This document shows, piece by piece, positions 46,822 to 55,846 of a stretch of DNA of 64,000 nucleotides (positions within the stretch are counted from its first letter, which is position 1; every line of letters begins with the position of its first letter). Under the pieces are notes generated by a model that was not told where the DNA came from, did not search any database, and saw only the letters and a list, made by a program, of their open reading frames with translations. The stretch comes from Pararhodobacter sp. (GTDB lineage Bacteria > Pseudomonadota > Alphaproteobacteria > Rhodobacterales > Rhodobacteraceae), in the NCBI GenBank assembly GCA_020832545.1, contig JAFIEK010000010.1, positions 53,573 through 117,572 on the forward strand. The letters are read 5' to 3'. The translations under genes and the position numbers were made by a program.

Positions 46822-47601
46822 TCACAGCGTGGCGTTCACCGCGCCACCGTCCAGAAGCAGATTCTGGCCAATGATGAACCCGGCATGCTGACTGCACAGG
46901 AACGCACAGGCCGCACCGAATTCCTCGGCGGTACCATAGCGCCCGGCGGGGATTGATGCCTCGCGCGCACGCCGGGCCTCGGCAGCCGTGACGCCCTGCG
47001 CCTTGGCGGCATTGCCGTCCAGCGATACCGCGCGATCGGTATCATGGATGCCGGGCAACAGGTTGTTGATCGTCACGCCCTTGCCCGCCACCTGCCGCGC
47101 GGTGCCCGCGACATAGCCGGTCAGCCCGGCGCGGGCCGAATTTGACAGGCCCAGCGCAGCGATCGGCGACTTGACCGATTGCGAGGTGATATTGACCACC
47201 CGGCCCCAGCCACGCTCCATCATCCCCGGCAGCAGCGCTTTCATCAGCGCGATCGGCGTCAGCATGTTGGCATCGAGCGCCTTGATGAAATCCGCGCGCT
47301 CCCAGTCATGCCACATGCCCGGCGGCGGCCCGCCTGCATTGGTGACCAGAATATCCACCGCGCCTGCGGCCTCCAGCACCTGTGCGCGGCCTTCGTCAGA
47401 GGTGATATCGGCGGCGACAGTCGTGACGCTCACGCCGTGATCGGCGCGGATCTGCGCCGCTGCGGCCTCCAGCGCCTCGGCCCCGCGCGCGTTCATCACC
47501 AGTTCGACCCCGGCTGCCGCCAGCGCCTGCGCGCAGCCCCGTCCCAACCCCTTGCTGGAGGCACAGACCAACGCCCGCTTGCCTTTGATACCGAGATCCA
47601 T
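46822..47601 (-). CDS. Short-chain dehydrogenase/reductase
   Basis: A 259-residue classical-fold SDR. LVCASSKGLGRGCAQALAAA is the cofactor-binding loop with SSKGLG in place of the usual TGxxxGxG; NAGGPPPGMWHDW follows. The YxxxK catalytic pair is not evident: the expected region reads ITSQSVKSPIAALGLSNSAR, with leucine/serine where Tyr would be, as in some divergent SDRs of the 3-oxoacyl-reductase type. The substrate is unknown. Confidence 0.82.
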   Translation of the reverse strand: MDLGIKGKRALVCASSKGLGRGCAQALAAAGVELVMNARGAEALEAAAAQIRADHGVSVTTVAADITSDEGRAQVLEAAGAVDILVTNAGGPPPGMWHDWERADFIKALDANMLTPIALMKALLPGMMERGWGRVVNITSQSVKSPIAALGLSNSARAGLTGYVAGTARQVAGKGVTINNLLPGIHDTDRAVSLDGNAAKAQGVTAAEARRAREASIPAGRYGTAEEFGAACAFLCSQHAGFIIGQNLLLDGGAVNATL

Positions 47602-47728
47602 CGCTTCAGCCTCCCGTTTGGTTTTTCAACCGCTCCGGCCTAGCACCACCGGGGGGCGGACGCAATTGACGCCCCTCCGACCCGGACCTAGGATACCCGC
47701 CCGGACATTTCGAGGAGCGCAGGCAGGC

Positions 47729-48748
47729 ATGGACCGCACGGAGGCAGACGGCGCGGGCGTGCTGGACAGCGGGCATGCCGTGATGGTTCACCCGGCGGCG
47801 GCGTTGCGTGTGCTGTCGGGCGCGAATGCTGGCGACAGCCTGCCGCTGCCCGCCGACAGTGTAAGCGGCGACTACTACCGCCTGAATGATGACGCCCGCT
47901 CTGAAACCCTGACACTGGAACTGGCGCAGACCGGGGGCGCGGCGGGCCGGGTGGGCGCGGGCTCGGCAATCGGCAAACCCGGCGATCCGATCACGCTGTG
48001 CGGAAGCCTGTCACTGATGGCCCCCGATGGCGATCTGGTCGAACTGCTGGTGCTGGACAGCCCAGGCACCGGCCGTCTGGCGCTGCCCCTCGCGCCCCTT
48101 CGCCAGCGTACCACCTACACGTTGATTGACGCCGACAGATCCCCCGGCCCCATCCGTCTTGCGGCCATGGTGACCGGCGCTTTTGCCCGCGGCACCCGGA
48201 TCGCGCTGGAGGATGGCCGGCAACTGGCGGTCGAGGCGCTGGAGCCGGGCATCCGCGTCATCACCCGTGATCACGGCGCGCAAATGCTGCGTTGGACCGG
48301 CGCGGTGCGGTTACCTGCCGCTGGGTCCTTTGCCCCCGTGACCATCCTGCCCGGCGTGATGGGCAATCCGGCGCCGCTGGTGGTCAGCCCCTACCACCGG
48401 CTGTTTCTCTATCGCCGCGATGCCCGCCCGGTTGACGGAATGGCCGGGTTGCTGGTGCAGGCCCGTCATCTGGTTGACGGGCAGAGGATCATTCAGACTG
48501 AAGGCGGATTTGTGGACTATTTCAGTCTTGTCTTTGATCGCCATGAAGTCATTTATGCTGAGGGTGTGCCCTGCGAAAGCCTGCTGGTTTGCCCTGAAAC
48601 CCTGACCCGCCTGCCCCCCGCGTTGGCGGAAGACCTCCGACGCGCCTTTCCGGGGCTTGATCAGCGACTGAATACCGGCGCAATATTGACCAGCGCTTTC
48701 GCGCCCGCGCCGCACCGCCGCAGCCCTGCCTCCGGTTCTGACGAGTGA
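47729..48748 (+). CDS. Hint-domain protein without the catalytic cysteine
   Basis: A 339-residue protein. Residues ~148-315 match the Hedgehog/intein (Hint) domain common in Rhodobacteraceae: GTRIALEDGRQLAVEALEPG (start of the domain), then PVTILPGVMGN, VVSPYHRLFLY and LVDGQRI, ending in YFSLVFDRHEVIYAEGV. The first residue, normally the cysteine of a CF-x-x-GT motif, is alanine (A151 in GAFARGT), so autoprocessing is not expected. The N-terminal 140 residues are acidic and unrecognised. The ATG at 47729 lies 128 bases from the divergent SDR start, after a cgaggagcgc site. Confidence 0.82.
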   Translation: MDRTEADGAGVLDSGHAVMVHPAAALRVLSGANAGDSLPLPADSVSGDYYRLNDDARSETLTLELAQTGGAAGRVGAGSAIGKPGDPITLCGSLSLMAPDGDLVELLVLDSPGTGRLALPLAPLRQRTTYTLIDADRSPGPIRLAAMVTGAFARGTRIALEDGRQLAVEALEPGIRVITRDHGAQMLRWTGAVRLPAAGSFAPVTILPGVMGNPAPLVVSPYHRLFLYRRDARPVDGMAGLLVQARHLVDGQRIIQTEGGFVDYFSLVFDRHEVIYAEGVPCESLLVCPETLTRLPPALAEDLRRAFPGLDQRLNTGAILTSAFAPAPHRRSPASGSDE

Positions 48749-48766
48749 ACCGAACAAGGACCACCG

Positions 48767-49657
48767 ATGCCCACGCCCGCCATCATAGCTGCCACCGATT
48801 TCACGCCGCGTTCGGCCCATGTCGCCGGGCGTGCGGCGCTTGTTGCCCAATGCTTGCACGCCCGGCTGCTGCTGGCCCATGCTGCAACCGCCCCTCAGCC
48901 CGCTGTCGCCGAAGGGGCTGCGGTCACTGAAGCCGAGGCCGAGGCCACCGGCACATTGGCCCGGCTCAGCCGCAGCCTGCTGATGCGGCCACGAAAGCCG
49001 GGGAACGCTGAGAAACGGCTGAGCGCTCTCGCCCGTACGTTGGGGCCTGAGGTCGAGTATCGGCTGCTGTACGGTGCGGCCAATGTGGCGCTGTCAGAGC
49101 TGGCGGACGAAGAAAACGCGCTGCTGCTGGTTCTGGGCCTGCACCGTGAACGCCGGGTGCTGGATATCCTGCGCCTGACCACGATGGAGCGAATTGTCCT
49201 TGATGCCACCACCCCGGTGTTGATCGCACATCAGCGCCCGAGCGATCACTACCGCTGCGTGCTGGCGCTGACCGATTTCTCACCGGCGTCGGCAGCAGCA
49301 CTGCGCATGGCCGCGCGGATCGCCCCCGGGGCCAGCTTTCACGCCATCCATGCGCTGCAACTGCCGCTTGGCGCACGGTTCAGCCCGGGCGATGCCGCCA
49401 CCGACGCCGCCATCACCCGCGCCGAACAGCTGCGCGGCGCGTTTCTGGCCATGCCCGGCCTGCCTGAACTGGGCGAGACGCCCGAAATTGTGCCGGGCGG
49501 CGTGCATGAAATCCTCGCCTTCCGCAGGAACGAGTTGCAAGCCGATCTGCTTTGCATCGGCACCCACTCAGGCCGCGACCCCAGCCAGTTGGGCAATTAC
49601 GCGCGCGACCTGATGCGCGCGCCGCCCACCGACCTACTGGTGGCCAAACCGGCCTGA
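48767..49657 (+). CDS. Tandem universal stress protein
   Basis: A 296-residue protein of two Usp-like halves: residues ~1-155 (PAIIAATDFTPRSAHVAGRA to TTPVLIAHQRP) and ~160-296 (RCVLALTDFSPASAAALRMA to PTDLLVAKPA). The ATP-binding GxxGx9GS loops are degenerate (LGLHRERRVLDI and IGTHSGRDPSQL), so nucleotide binding is doubtful. It lies 18 bases after the Hint-domain gene on the same strand. General stress physiology is the only safe role. Confidence 0.85.
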   Translation: MPTPAIIAATDFTPRSAHVAGRAALVAQCLHARLLLAHAATAPQPAVAEGAAVTEAEAEATGTLARLSRSLLMRPRKPGNAEKRLSALARTLGPEVEYRLLYGAANVALSELADEENALLLVLGLHRERRVLDILRLTTMERIVLDATTPVLIAHQRPSDHYRCVLALTDFSPASAAALRMAARIAPGASFHAIHALQLPLGARFSPGDAATDAAITRAEQLRGAFLAMPGLPELGETPEIVPGGVHEILAFRRNELQADLLCIGTHSGRDPSQLGNYARDLMRAPPTDLLVAKPA

Positions 49658-49695
49658 GCCCGGTTGACGCCCGCCTTTTGCCCCTGCGCACAGGA

Positions 49696-50181
49696 TCAGA
49701 CCTGCATGATGATGCAGGTCGTGGAACCGGTGGCGTAAAGCTTGCCATCCTCGACGCCGCGCAACCATCCCTCGGCCACACCGGTAGAGCGACCGGCATG
49801 GGTGGCCCGCGCCTCAGCCTCAACCAGCATGCCGGGTGGCAGGGCGCGGGTGATGTTCACCTTGTATTCAAGCGTGGTGTATACCCGCCCCTTTGGCAAG
49901 GTGGTGGCCACCGCGCAGCCCAGCGCTGAATCCAGCAACGTGCCATACCAGCCTCCATGCACCCCGCCCATCGGGTTCAGATGCTCGAACCGGGGCGTGC
50001 CGCGAAACGCCACCCGTCCCTCTTCGACCGCGTGGAGGTAGAAATCCATGACCCCCGCGATCGGCGCCCCGGCCATGCTGCCGTCAAGGATGGCCCGCAT
50101 ATATTCCAGCCCGGACATGGCGCTGATAGCCGACGGGGTCGGCAGATCTGCGGGGCTTCGGGCGATGAATTGCTCGGGCAT
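49696..50181 (-). CDS. PaaI-type hotdog thioesterase
   Basis: A 161-residue single hotdog domain with GGVHGGWYGTLLDSALGCAV (active-site loop of the PaaI/YdiI class) and YTTLEYKVNITRAL. It should hydrolyse an acyl-CoA; the acyl group is unknown. The ATG at 50181 (MPEQFIARSP) is chosen; 43 more codons are open upstream but look non-coding. It is convergent with the Usp gene. Confidence 0.88.
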   Translation of the reverse strand: MPEQFIARSPADLPTPSAISAMSGLEYMRAILDGSMAGAPIAGVMDFYLHAVEEGRVAFRGTPRFEHLNPMGGVHGGWYGTLLDSALGCAVATTLPKGRVYTTLEYKVNITRALPPGMLVEAEARATHAGRSTGVAEGWLRGVEDGKLYATGSTTCIIMQV

Positions 50182-50340
50182 GGCGCTCCTCCTGACACGT
50201 TCCGTGCACGGCAGCCTAGCGCCGGGCGCGCGGCGCTCCAAGCCGGAACCTGCGCAGGAACGTGGCGTCATGCCTTTTGCCCGACCGAACCGCCGGTTGG
50301 CTATTGCCAAACCGCGGCCTTGTCGTTGGCGGCTTTACGG

Positions 50341-50760
50341 TCAGCGACTGTCCAGCCAGCGCTGCATCATCTCGATCTCGTCGTTCTGGGCGGCAATGAT
50401 CGCCTCGGCCAGCGCGCGCACCTCGGGGTCAGAGCCGTATTCCAGCACGACAAGCGACATTTCCACGGCCGCCTGATGATGCGGGATCATACCGCGCATG
50501 AAATCGACATCGGCATCGCCGGTAAAGTCTATGTCCATGGCGCTGTGCATCCAGTCATTCACCGCCATGAACTCGCGGGTTGAGGCGGGCAGGTCAGACA
50601 CATCGTTCTCATGAGCATGGTCATGCGAATGGCCATGCTCATTGCTGTGCGAATGGCCAGTATCGTGTTGCGCCAGCGCGTGCGGCGCAAGATACCCCAT
50701 GCCCAGAACACCGACCAGAAGGCCCGCGCTGAACAAACCGGCGGCGAAGGGAACACGCAT
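50341..50760 (-). CDS. DUF305-family exported protein with a histidine-rich segment
   Basis: A 139-residue protein with a signal peptide (GLFSAGLLVGVLGMGYLA), then a run with eight histidines in residues 32-50 (HSHSNEHGHSHDHAH), then a DUF305 four-helix domain with FMRGMIPHHQAAVEMSLVVL and AQNDEIEMMQRWL. The HH pair and methionines are typical metal-linked features of DUF305, and the His run suggests binding of Cu, Zn or Ni in the periplasm. The ATG at 50760 begins the signal peptide. It stands alone. Confidence 0.87.
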   Translation of the reverse strand: MRVPFAAGLFSAGLLVGVLGMGYLAPHALAQHDTGHSHSNEHGHSHDHAHENDVSDLPASTREFMAVNDWMHSAMDIDFTGDADVDFMRGMIPHHQAAVEMSLVVLEYGSDPEVRALAEAIIAAQNDEIEMMQRWLDSR

Positions 50761-50839
50761 GAAAGCCTCCTGTGGCTGTATGTGGTGAGCGGCAGGATCG
50801 GCCCTTCCAGCAGGGGGAAGGCAAATCACGCCCGGGTGA

Positions 50840-51955
50840 TCATCCCGCTCCCGCGCGAGCCTCGGCCAGCGCTTCAGGCAGGGCACGGGCAAAGAGGTCA
50901 ATCTCGATATCCGGGCCAGTGCTGACACGGATGCAACGGTCATGCGGCGCGACGAAGGGCATGCGGATAAACACGCCGCGCGCCACAACACCGGCCAGAA
51001 CCCGGCGCGCAAAATCACCGTCCTCGCCGCAATCGATGGTCACGAAATTGGTGGCCGAGGGCAGCGCGCGCAACCCGTTTTCGGCAGCAATCTGCGCCAG
51101 CCGCGCGCGCGAACGGGCGACATTGACCAGCGTTTGCGCCAGCCAGTCGCCATCGTGCAGCGCCGCCAGCGCGCCGATCTGCGCAGCCCGGTTCATGCCG
51201 AAATGGTTGCGCACCTTGTCAAAGGCCGCGATCAGGCCGGGGGCCGCGATGGCATAGCCCACCCGCGCCCCGGCAAGGCCGTAACATTTGGAAAATGTCC
51301 GCAAACGGATGACCCGCGGATCATCGGGGTCGATTTTGGGCGCAGTGCCGTCAGGGGCAAATTCGACATAGGCCTCGTCCAGCGCCAGAAGCGTGCCCTC
51401 GGGCAGCGCCTCCAGCATCGCCTCGATCACCGAAGCGCCGTGCCAGCTGCCCATCGGATTGTCGGGATTGGCCAGATAGACCAGCTTCGCCCCGCTCTCA
51501 CGCGCCCGCGCTACCAGTGCCGAAGGGTCTTCGTGATCACCCAGATAGGGCACCTTGTGCAGCACACCGCCATACCCGGTGACATGATAGTTGAAGGTCG
51601 GATAAGCGCCGTCCGAGGTGACAACCGCATCGCCCTGCGCCACCACAAGGCGCACCAGATACCCCAAAAGCCCGTCAATCCCCTCGCCCACGACAAGATG
51701 CGCGGGCGTGACGCCCAGATGCGCGGCCAACGCGGCCTTCAGGTCATGGCTTTCGGCATCGCCGTATTTCCAAAGCTCCGACGCCGCCCGCTCCATCGCC
51801 GCAATGGCCCGGGGAGAAGGGCCAAAGCCGTTCTCATTGGCCCCCAGACGCGCAAGAAAATCGGCACCGCGCGCGCGGACCTGAGTTTCCGGCCCGACAA
51901 ACGGAACCGAGGCGGGAAGCGACTGGACAAGGCGGGTGTATCGGGGTGTCTCCAT
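50840..51955 (-). CDS. hisC: Histidinol-phosphate aminotransferase-like PLP enzyme
   Basis: A 371-residue class I/II aminotransferase. The PLP lysine is in LRTFSKCYGLAGARVGYAIA, with YLANPDNPMGSWH and LLALDEAYVEFAP as cofactor-binding segments. HisC catalyses the imidazole-acetol-phosphate to histidinol-phosphate step, and family members also act on aromatic amino acids; no other his genes are near, so the aromatic role is possible. The ATG at 51955 (METPRYTR) is preferred over one 12 codons upstream. Confidence 0.87.
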   Translation of the reverse strand: METPRYTRLVQSLPASVPFVGPETQVRARGADFLARLGANENGFGPSPRAIAAMERAASELWKYGDAESHDLKAALAAHLGVTPAHLVVGEGIDGLLGYLVRLVVAQGDAVVTSDGAYPTFNYHVTGYGGVLHKVPYLGDHEDPSALVARARESGAKLVYLANPDNPMGSWHGASVIEAMLEALPEGTLLALDEAYVEFAPDGTAPKIDPDDPRVIRLRTFSKCYGLAGARVGYAIAAPGLIAAFDKVRNHFGMNRAAQIGALAALHDGDWLAQTLVNVARSRARLAQIAAENGLRALPSATNFVTIDCGEDGDFARRVLAGVVARGVFIRMPFVAPHDRCIRVSTGPDIEIDLFARALPEALAEARAGAG

Positions 51956-51990
51956 ACCGGATGTTTTGGCGCAAACCGGTTCTGTCAGCA

Positions 51991-52134
51991 AGGGGGGCGT
52001 TGCCCCCCTCTTGGCTGCGCCAATTCACCCCCCAGGATATTTCCGGACACAAAATGAATCGGGCGAGAGATTTTCATTTTGTGTCCGGAAATATCCTGGG
52101 GGGAGCGCGGCACGCGCGGGGGGCAAAGCCCCCC
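51991..52134. repeat. Compound inverted-repeat element between hisC and priA
   Basis: Three nested stem-loops. Left: agggggg/gcccccct arms with a gtt loop (51991-52009). Centre: a 31-base perfect inverted repeat with arms 52028-52058 and 52073-52103 and a 14-base spacer; the arm core reads ggatatttccggacacaaaa. Right: ggggggc/gcccccc with an aaa loop (52118-52134). The left half has the same order as copies B and C of the dispersed element, so this looks like two head-to-head copies. There is no coding sequence. Confidence 0.8.
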
Positions 52135-52143
52135 CTTCTGACT

Positions 52144-54339
52144 TTACCAGAAGCTTTGCGGGTCGATATCGACGGCAATACGCAGATCATGCGGCGGTTT
52201 GAGCTGCGCGGTCCACTGGCTAATGGCAGCCTGCAGCGGCACCGTGCGCGCGGCCTTGATCAGCAGGCGCACCCGGTGGCGGCCGCGCACGCGGGCGACG
52301 GGGGCCGGGGCCGGGCCGTAAAGCTGTGCACCGATGCGCAAGAGCGGCTCGGCGCGCGCGGCGAGTGCCTGGGCAAATTCGAACAGTTCCTCGGGCTTGG
52401 GTGAGGACAGGATGATCCCGGCCAACCGCCCGTAGGGCGGCATGCCCAGTGACTGACGCTCAGCAGCCTCGGCGCGCCAGAAACCTTCCTCATCGCCCGA
52501 CAGGATCGCGCGGATCACCGGGTGGTCGGGTTGATGGGTCTGCAACAGCGCCAGTCCTGGCCGCTCGGCCCGGCCCGCCCGGCCCGCCACTTGTCGCATC
52601 AGCTGAAAGGTGCGTTCGGCCGCGCGCAGGTCCGAGCCATGCAGGCCGAGATCGGCATCGATCACGCCGACCAGGGTGAGATGCGGAAAGTTGTGCCCCT
52701 TGGCGACCAGTTGGGTGCCGATCACGATATCGGCCTCACCTTCTGCGATCGCCTCGATCTGCGCTTTCAGCGCGCGCGCCGAGGCAAAGAGGTCGGACGA
52801 CAGCACCGCCACCCGCGCATCCGGAAACGCGGCGCGGGCCTCCTCCTCCAGCCGTTCCACGCCCGGCCCCACGGCATGCATCCGCCCCTCCACTCCGCAA
52901 CTTGGGCAGGCTGTTGGAATCGGTGCTGTCGCCCCGCATTTGTGGCACATCAACCGCTGCTGGAACCGGTGTTCCACCATCCGGGCATCGCATTGATGGC
53001 ACTGCACCTGATGTCCGCAGGCGCGACACGTAGTCACCGGCGCATAGCCGCGCCGGTTAAGAAACAAGAGCGATTGCTCGCCAGCCTCCAGCCGCGTCTG
53101 AACCGCTGTCTTCAGGCTGGGCGAGATCCAGCGGCCGGAGGGCAGATCCTCACTGCGCAGATCGATTGCCCGCATGTCAGGCAGTTCGGCCACCCCGTAG
53201 CGCGCATGCAGGTCGATGCGCGCGTATTTGCCGGTTTCTGAATTCACCCAGGTTTCCAGCGCCGGGGTGGCCGAGGCCAGCACCACCTGCGACCCGGCGA
53301 TGGAGGCGCGCAGCACCGCCATGTCGCGCGCGTTATACAGCACACCGTCTTCCTGCTTGTAGCTACTGTCATGTTCCTCATCGACCACAATCAGCCCCAG
53401 ATCACGGTAAGGCAGAAACAGCGCCGAGCGCGCGCCCACAACCATCTGCGCCCCGCCCTGCCCGACCATCCGCCACAGGCGCCGCCGCTCAGTCATTGTG
53501 ACGCCGGAATGCCACTCAGCAGGGCGCGCGCCGAACCGGACCTCGACCCGCTCGATGAACCCGGCGGTCAGGGCGATTTCGGGCAACAGGACCAGCGCCT
53601 GACGCCCCTTTGACAGACACTCGGCCACCGCCTCCAGATATACTTCCGTCTTGCCCGACCCCGTCACCCCTTTCAGCAGCGTCACCCCGAAATCGCCCTG
53701 CGCGGCGCGCAGGCGGGTCGCGGCTTCGGCCTGATCGGGCGACAGTTCCTTACCCGGGCGCGCCGGATCAAGGCGCGGATAGGGCGTGTCGCGCGGGGTT
53801 TCGGCCTCGATCAGCGCGCCTTGGGAGGCCATGGTTTGCACCACGCTGGCAGAAACCCCGGCGGCGCGCGTGATCTCGGTGAGGGTCAGCGCCGCCCCGC
53901 CATAGCCCGTCATCACCTCCAGCACCCGGGCGCGGGCGTCGGTCATCCGCTCGGGCGGCGTGTCGCCCAACTGGTAGACCCGCCGCATCGCCTGCCCCTG
54001 AAACAGGCCCGGCGCGCGGGTGGCGAGAAACAGCATCAGCGAGCGCGGGGTCAGCGTGTAATCGGCGGCGCGTGCCAGAAACGCGCGCAGCTCATCGCGC
54101 ATCGGTGGCACATCGAGGACCCGTTCAACCCGGCGCAGGCGAGTGGGTGGCAGATCGCTCTCAGCCGGTCCCCAGACCACCCCCAGCACCTTGCGCGGCC
54201 CCAGCGGAACCTCGACAAAATCACCGATCTGCGCGCCGCCCTCGGGCGCGCGGTAATCCAGCACCCGGTCCAGCGGCTGGGTGGTCAGCACAGCCAGCGG
54301 CGCATCGGGGGGAAAGTGGTGAACTTCAGGCAAATCCAT
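52144..54339 (-). CDS. priA: Primosomal protein N' (replication restart helicase PriA)
   Basis: A 731-residue 3'-5' helicase that reloads DnaB at collapsed forks. Walker A is GVTGSGKTEVYLEA and motif II is DEEHDSSYKQ. The zinc-binding cysteines lie in TTCRACGHQVQCHQCDARM and CHKCGATAPIPTACPSCG. RQVAGRAGRAERPG is motif VI. Normal length. It is divergent from the transaldolase gene by 87 bases. Confidence 0.97.
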   Translation of the reverse strand: MDLPEVHHFPPDAPLAVLTTQPLDRVLDYRAPEGGAQIGDFVEVPLGPRKVLGVVWGPAESDLPPTRLRRVERVLDVPPMRDELRAFLARAADYTLTPRSLMLFLATRAPGLFQGQAMRRVYQLGDTPPERMTDARARVLEVMTGYGGAALTLTEITRAAGVSASVVQTMASQGALIEAETPRDTPYPRLDPARPGKELSPDQAEAATRLRAAQGDFGVTLLKGVTGSGKTEVYLEAVAECLSKGRQALVLLPEIALTAGFIERVEVRFGARPAEWHSGVTMTERRRLWRMVGQGGAQMVVGARSALFLPYRDLGLIVVDEEHDSSYKQEDGVLYNARDMAVLRASIAGSQVVLASATPALETWVNSETGKYARIDLHARYGVAELPDMRAIDLRSEDLPSGRWISPSLKTAVQTRLEAGEQSLLFLNRRGYAPVTTCRACGHQVQCHQCDARMVEHRFQQRLMCHKCGATAPIPTACPSCGVEGRMHAVGPGVERLEEEARAAFPDARVAVLSSDLFASARALKAQIEAIAEGEADIVIGTQLVAKGHNFPHLTLVGVIDADLGLHGSDLRAAERTFQLMRQVAGRAGRAERPGLALLQTHQPDHPVIRAILSGDEEGFWRAEAAERQSLGMPPYGRLAGIILSSPKPEELFEFAQALAARAEPLLRIGAQLYGPAPAPVARVRGRHRVRLLIKAARTVPLQAAISQWTAQLKPPHDLRIAVDIDPQSFW

Positions 54340-54426
54340 GCGTGCGGCAATGGCAAAGGGGTTCCAGACGGGTGATGCTTACGGTATGACGCTGCCCAGA
54401 CCCTTCCGCAACCCGAAGAGAGCGTG

Positions 54427-55080
54427 ATGAAATTCTTTGTCGATACCGCCGATGTCACGGCGATCCGCGACCTGAACGACCTTGGCATGGTCGACGGCGT
54501 CACCACCAACCCCTCGCTGATCCTGAAGTCAGGCCGCGACATCATCGAGGTCACGCGCGAGATCTGTGGCATCGTCGATGGCCCGGTCTCGGCCGAGGTG
54601 GTCGCGCTGGACGCGGACGCCATGATCGCCGAGGGGCGCAAACTGGCTGAAATTGCACCCAACATCACCGTCAAGCTGCCGCTGACCTGGGCCGGGCTGA
54701 AGGCCTGCAAGGTACTTTCGGGCGAAGGCAAGATGGTCAATGTCACGCTGTGCTTCAGCGCCAATCAGGCACTTCTGGCCGCCAAGGCGGGCGCGACCTT
54801 TATCAGCCCGTTCATTGGCCGACTGGACGATATCAACATCGACGGCATGGACTTGATTGCCGATATCCGCCAGATCTATGACAACTATGGCTATGACACA
54901 CAGATCCTCGCGGCCTCGATCCGCACGGTGAACCATGTCACGCAAGCCGCCCTTGTGGGTGCCGATGTGATGACCGCTCCGCCTGAGGTGATCATGAAGC
55001 TGGCGCAGCACCCGCTGACCGATGCGGGGCTGGCACAGTTCATGAAGGACTGGGAAAAAACCGGTCAGAAAATTCTCTGA
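54427..55080 (+). CDS. tal: Transaldolase, small (TalC/FSA-like) type
   Basis: A 217-residue TIM-barrel aldolase. [20 protein letters not shown] and [15 protein letters not shown] form the N-terminal motif, and ITVKLPLTW carries the Schiff-base lysine. This short class is either transaldolase of the non-oxidative pentose phosphate path or fructose-6-phosphate aldolase. A GTG one codon earlier is a less likely start than ATG 54427. Confidence 0.94.
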   Translation: MKFFVDTADVTAIRDLNDLGMVDGVTTNPSLILKSGRDIIEVTREICGIVDGPVSAEVVALDADAMIAEGRKLAEIAPNITVKLPLTWAGLKACKVLSGEGKMVNVTLCFSANQALLAAKAGATFISPFIGRLDDINIDGMDLIADIRQIYDNYGYDTQILAASIRTVNHVTQAALVGADVMTAPPEVIMKLAQHPLTDAGLAQFMKDWEKTGQKIL

Positions 55081-55123
55081 TCTGGTATAAGATCGCTGAA
55101 GCGACAACAAGATCGGGGCAGAG

Positions 55124-55846
55124 ATGGCAGTCACCGGACCCGCAAAACAGGCGGGCGAACAGGAAGAATGGCGCGCGCGCGTACTTACTGATCCGGGCCT
55201 CGTGCTCGATGATCCGGAGGTGATGCGCGCGCTGGTCACGGCGTCCGAGCGGGCGATGGGCGGCAATGTCGTCGATCTGCGCGCCATGGCGATGGACCGG
55301 CTGGAAGCGCGGATGGAACGGCTGGAAGATACCCACCGCGCCGTAATCGCCGCCGCCTATGAAAACCTGTCCTCGACCAATCAGGTGCATCGCGCACTGA
55401 TCCGCATGCTGGATGCCGAACGGTTTGAGGATTTCGTGATCGTGCTGGGGGGCGAGGTGGCCGATATCCTGCGCGTCGATTGCCTGCGGCTGGTGCTGGA
55501 AAGCCCCGAGCGTACAGGCGATGGGGCGCTGGGCAAGCTGGATGACATCCTCAAGGTGCGGCCTCCGGGTTTTGTCAATGAATACATGAGCATGGGGCGC
55601 AACTCGCCGCCGCGCCCCATCCTGCTGCGGCAGGGCGTTCCGGCTGACGTCAGCCCCTATGGCAGCCGCGCGGGCGATCTGCGATCCGAGGCGCTGATGC
55701 GGCTGGACCTTGGCGAGGGGCGGCTGGCGGCGCTGCTGGCGATGGGGTCAGAAGACCCGCATCGCTTCAAGCAGGGGCAGGGCACTGACCTGTTGGGCTT
55801 CTTTACCAGCGTTTTCGAGCGCGTTTTGCGCCGCTGGCTGTCATGA
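55124..55846 (+). CDS. DUF484-family protein
   Basis: A 240-residue cytoplasmic protein of the DUF484 family, upstream of xerC as in many proteobacteria. LTDPGLVLDDPEVMRALV and the coiled-coil-like RLEARMERLEDTHRAVIAAA mark the N-terminus; the C-terminal part resembles a GAF domain. The biochemical role is unknown. It overlaps xerC in an ATGA. Confidence 0.88.
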   Translation: MAVTGPAKQAGEQEEWRARVLTDPGLVLDDPEVMRALVTASERAMGGNVVDLRAMAMDRLEARMERLEDTHRAVIAAAYENLSSTNQVHRALIRMLDAERFEDFVIVLGGEVADILRVDCLRLVLESPERTGDGALGKLDDILKVRPPGFVNEYMSMGRNSPPRPILLRQGVPADVSPYGSRAGDLRSEALMRLDLGEGRLAALLAMGSEDPHRFKQGQGTDLLGFFTSVFERVLRRWLS

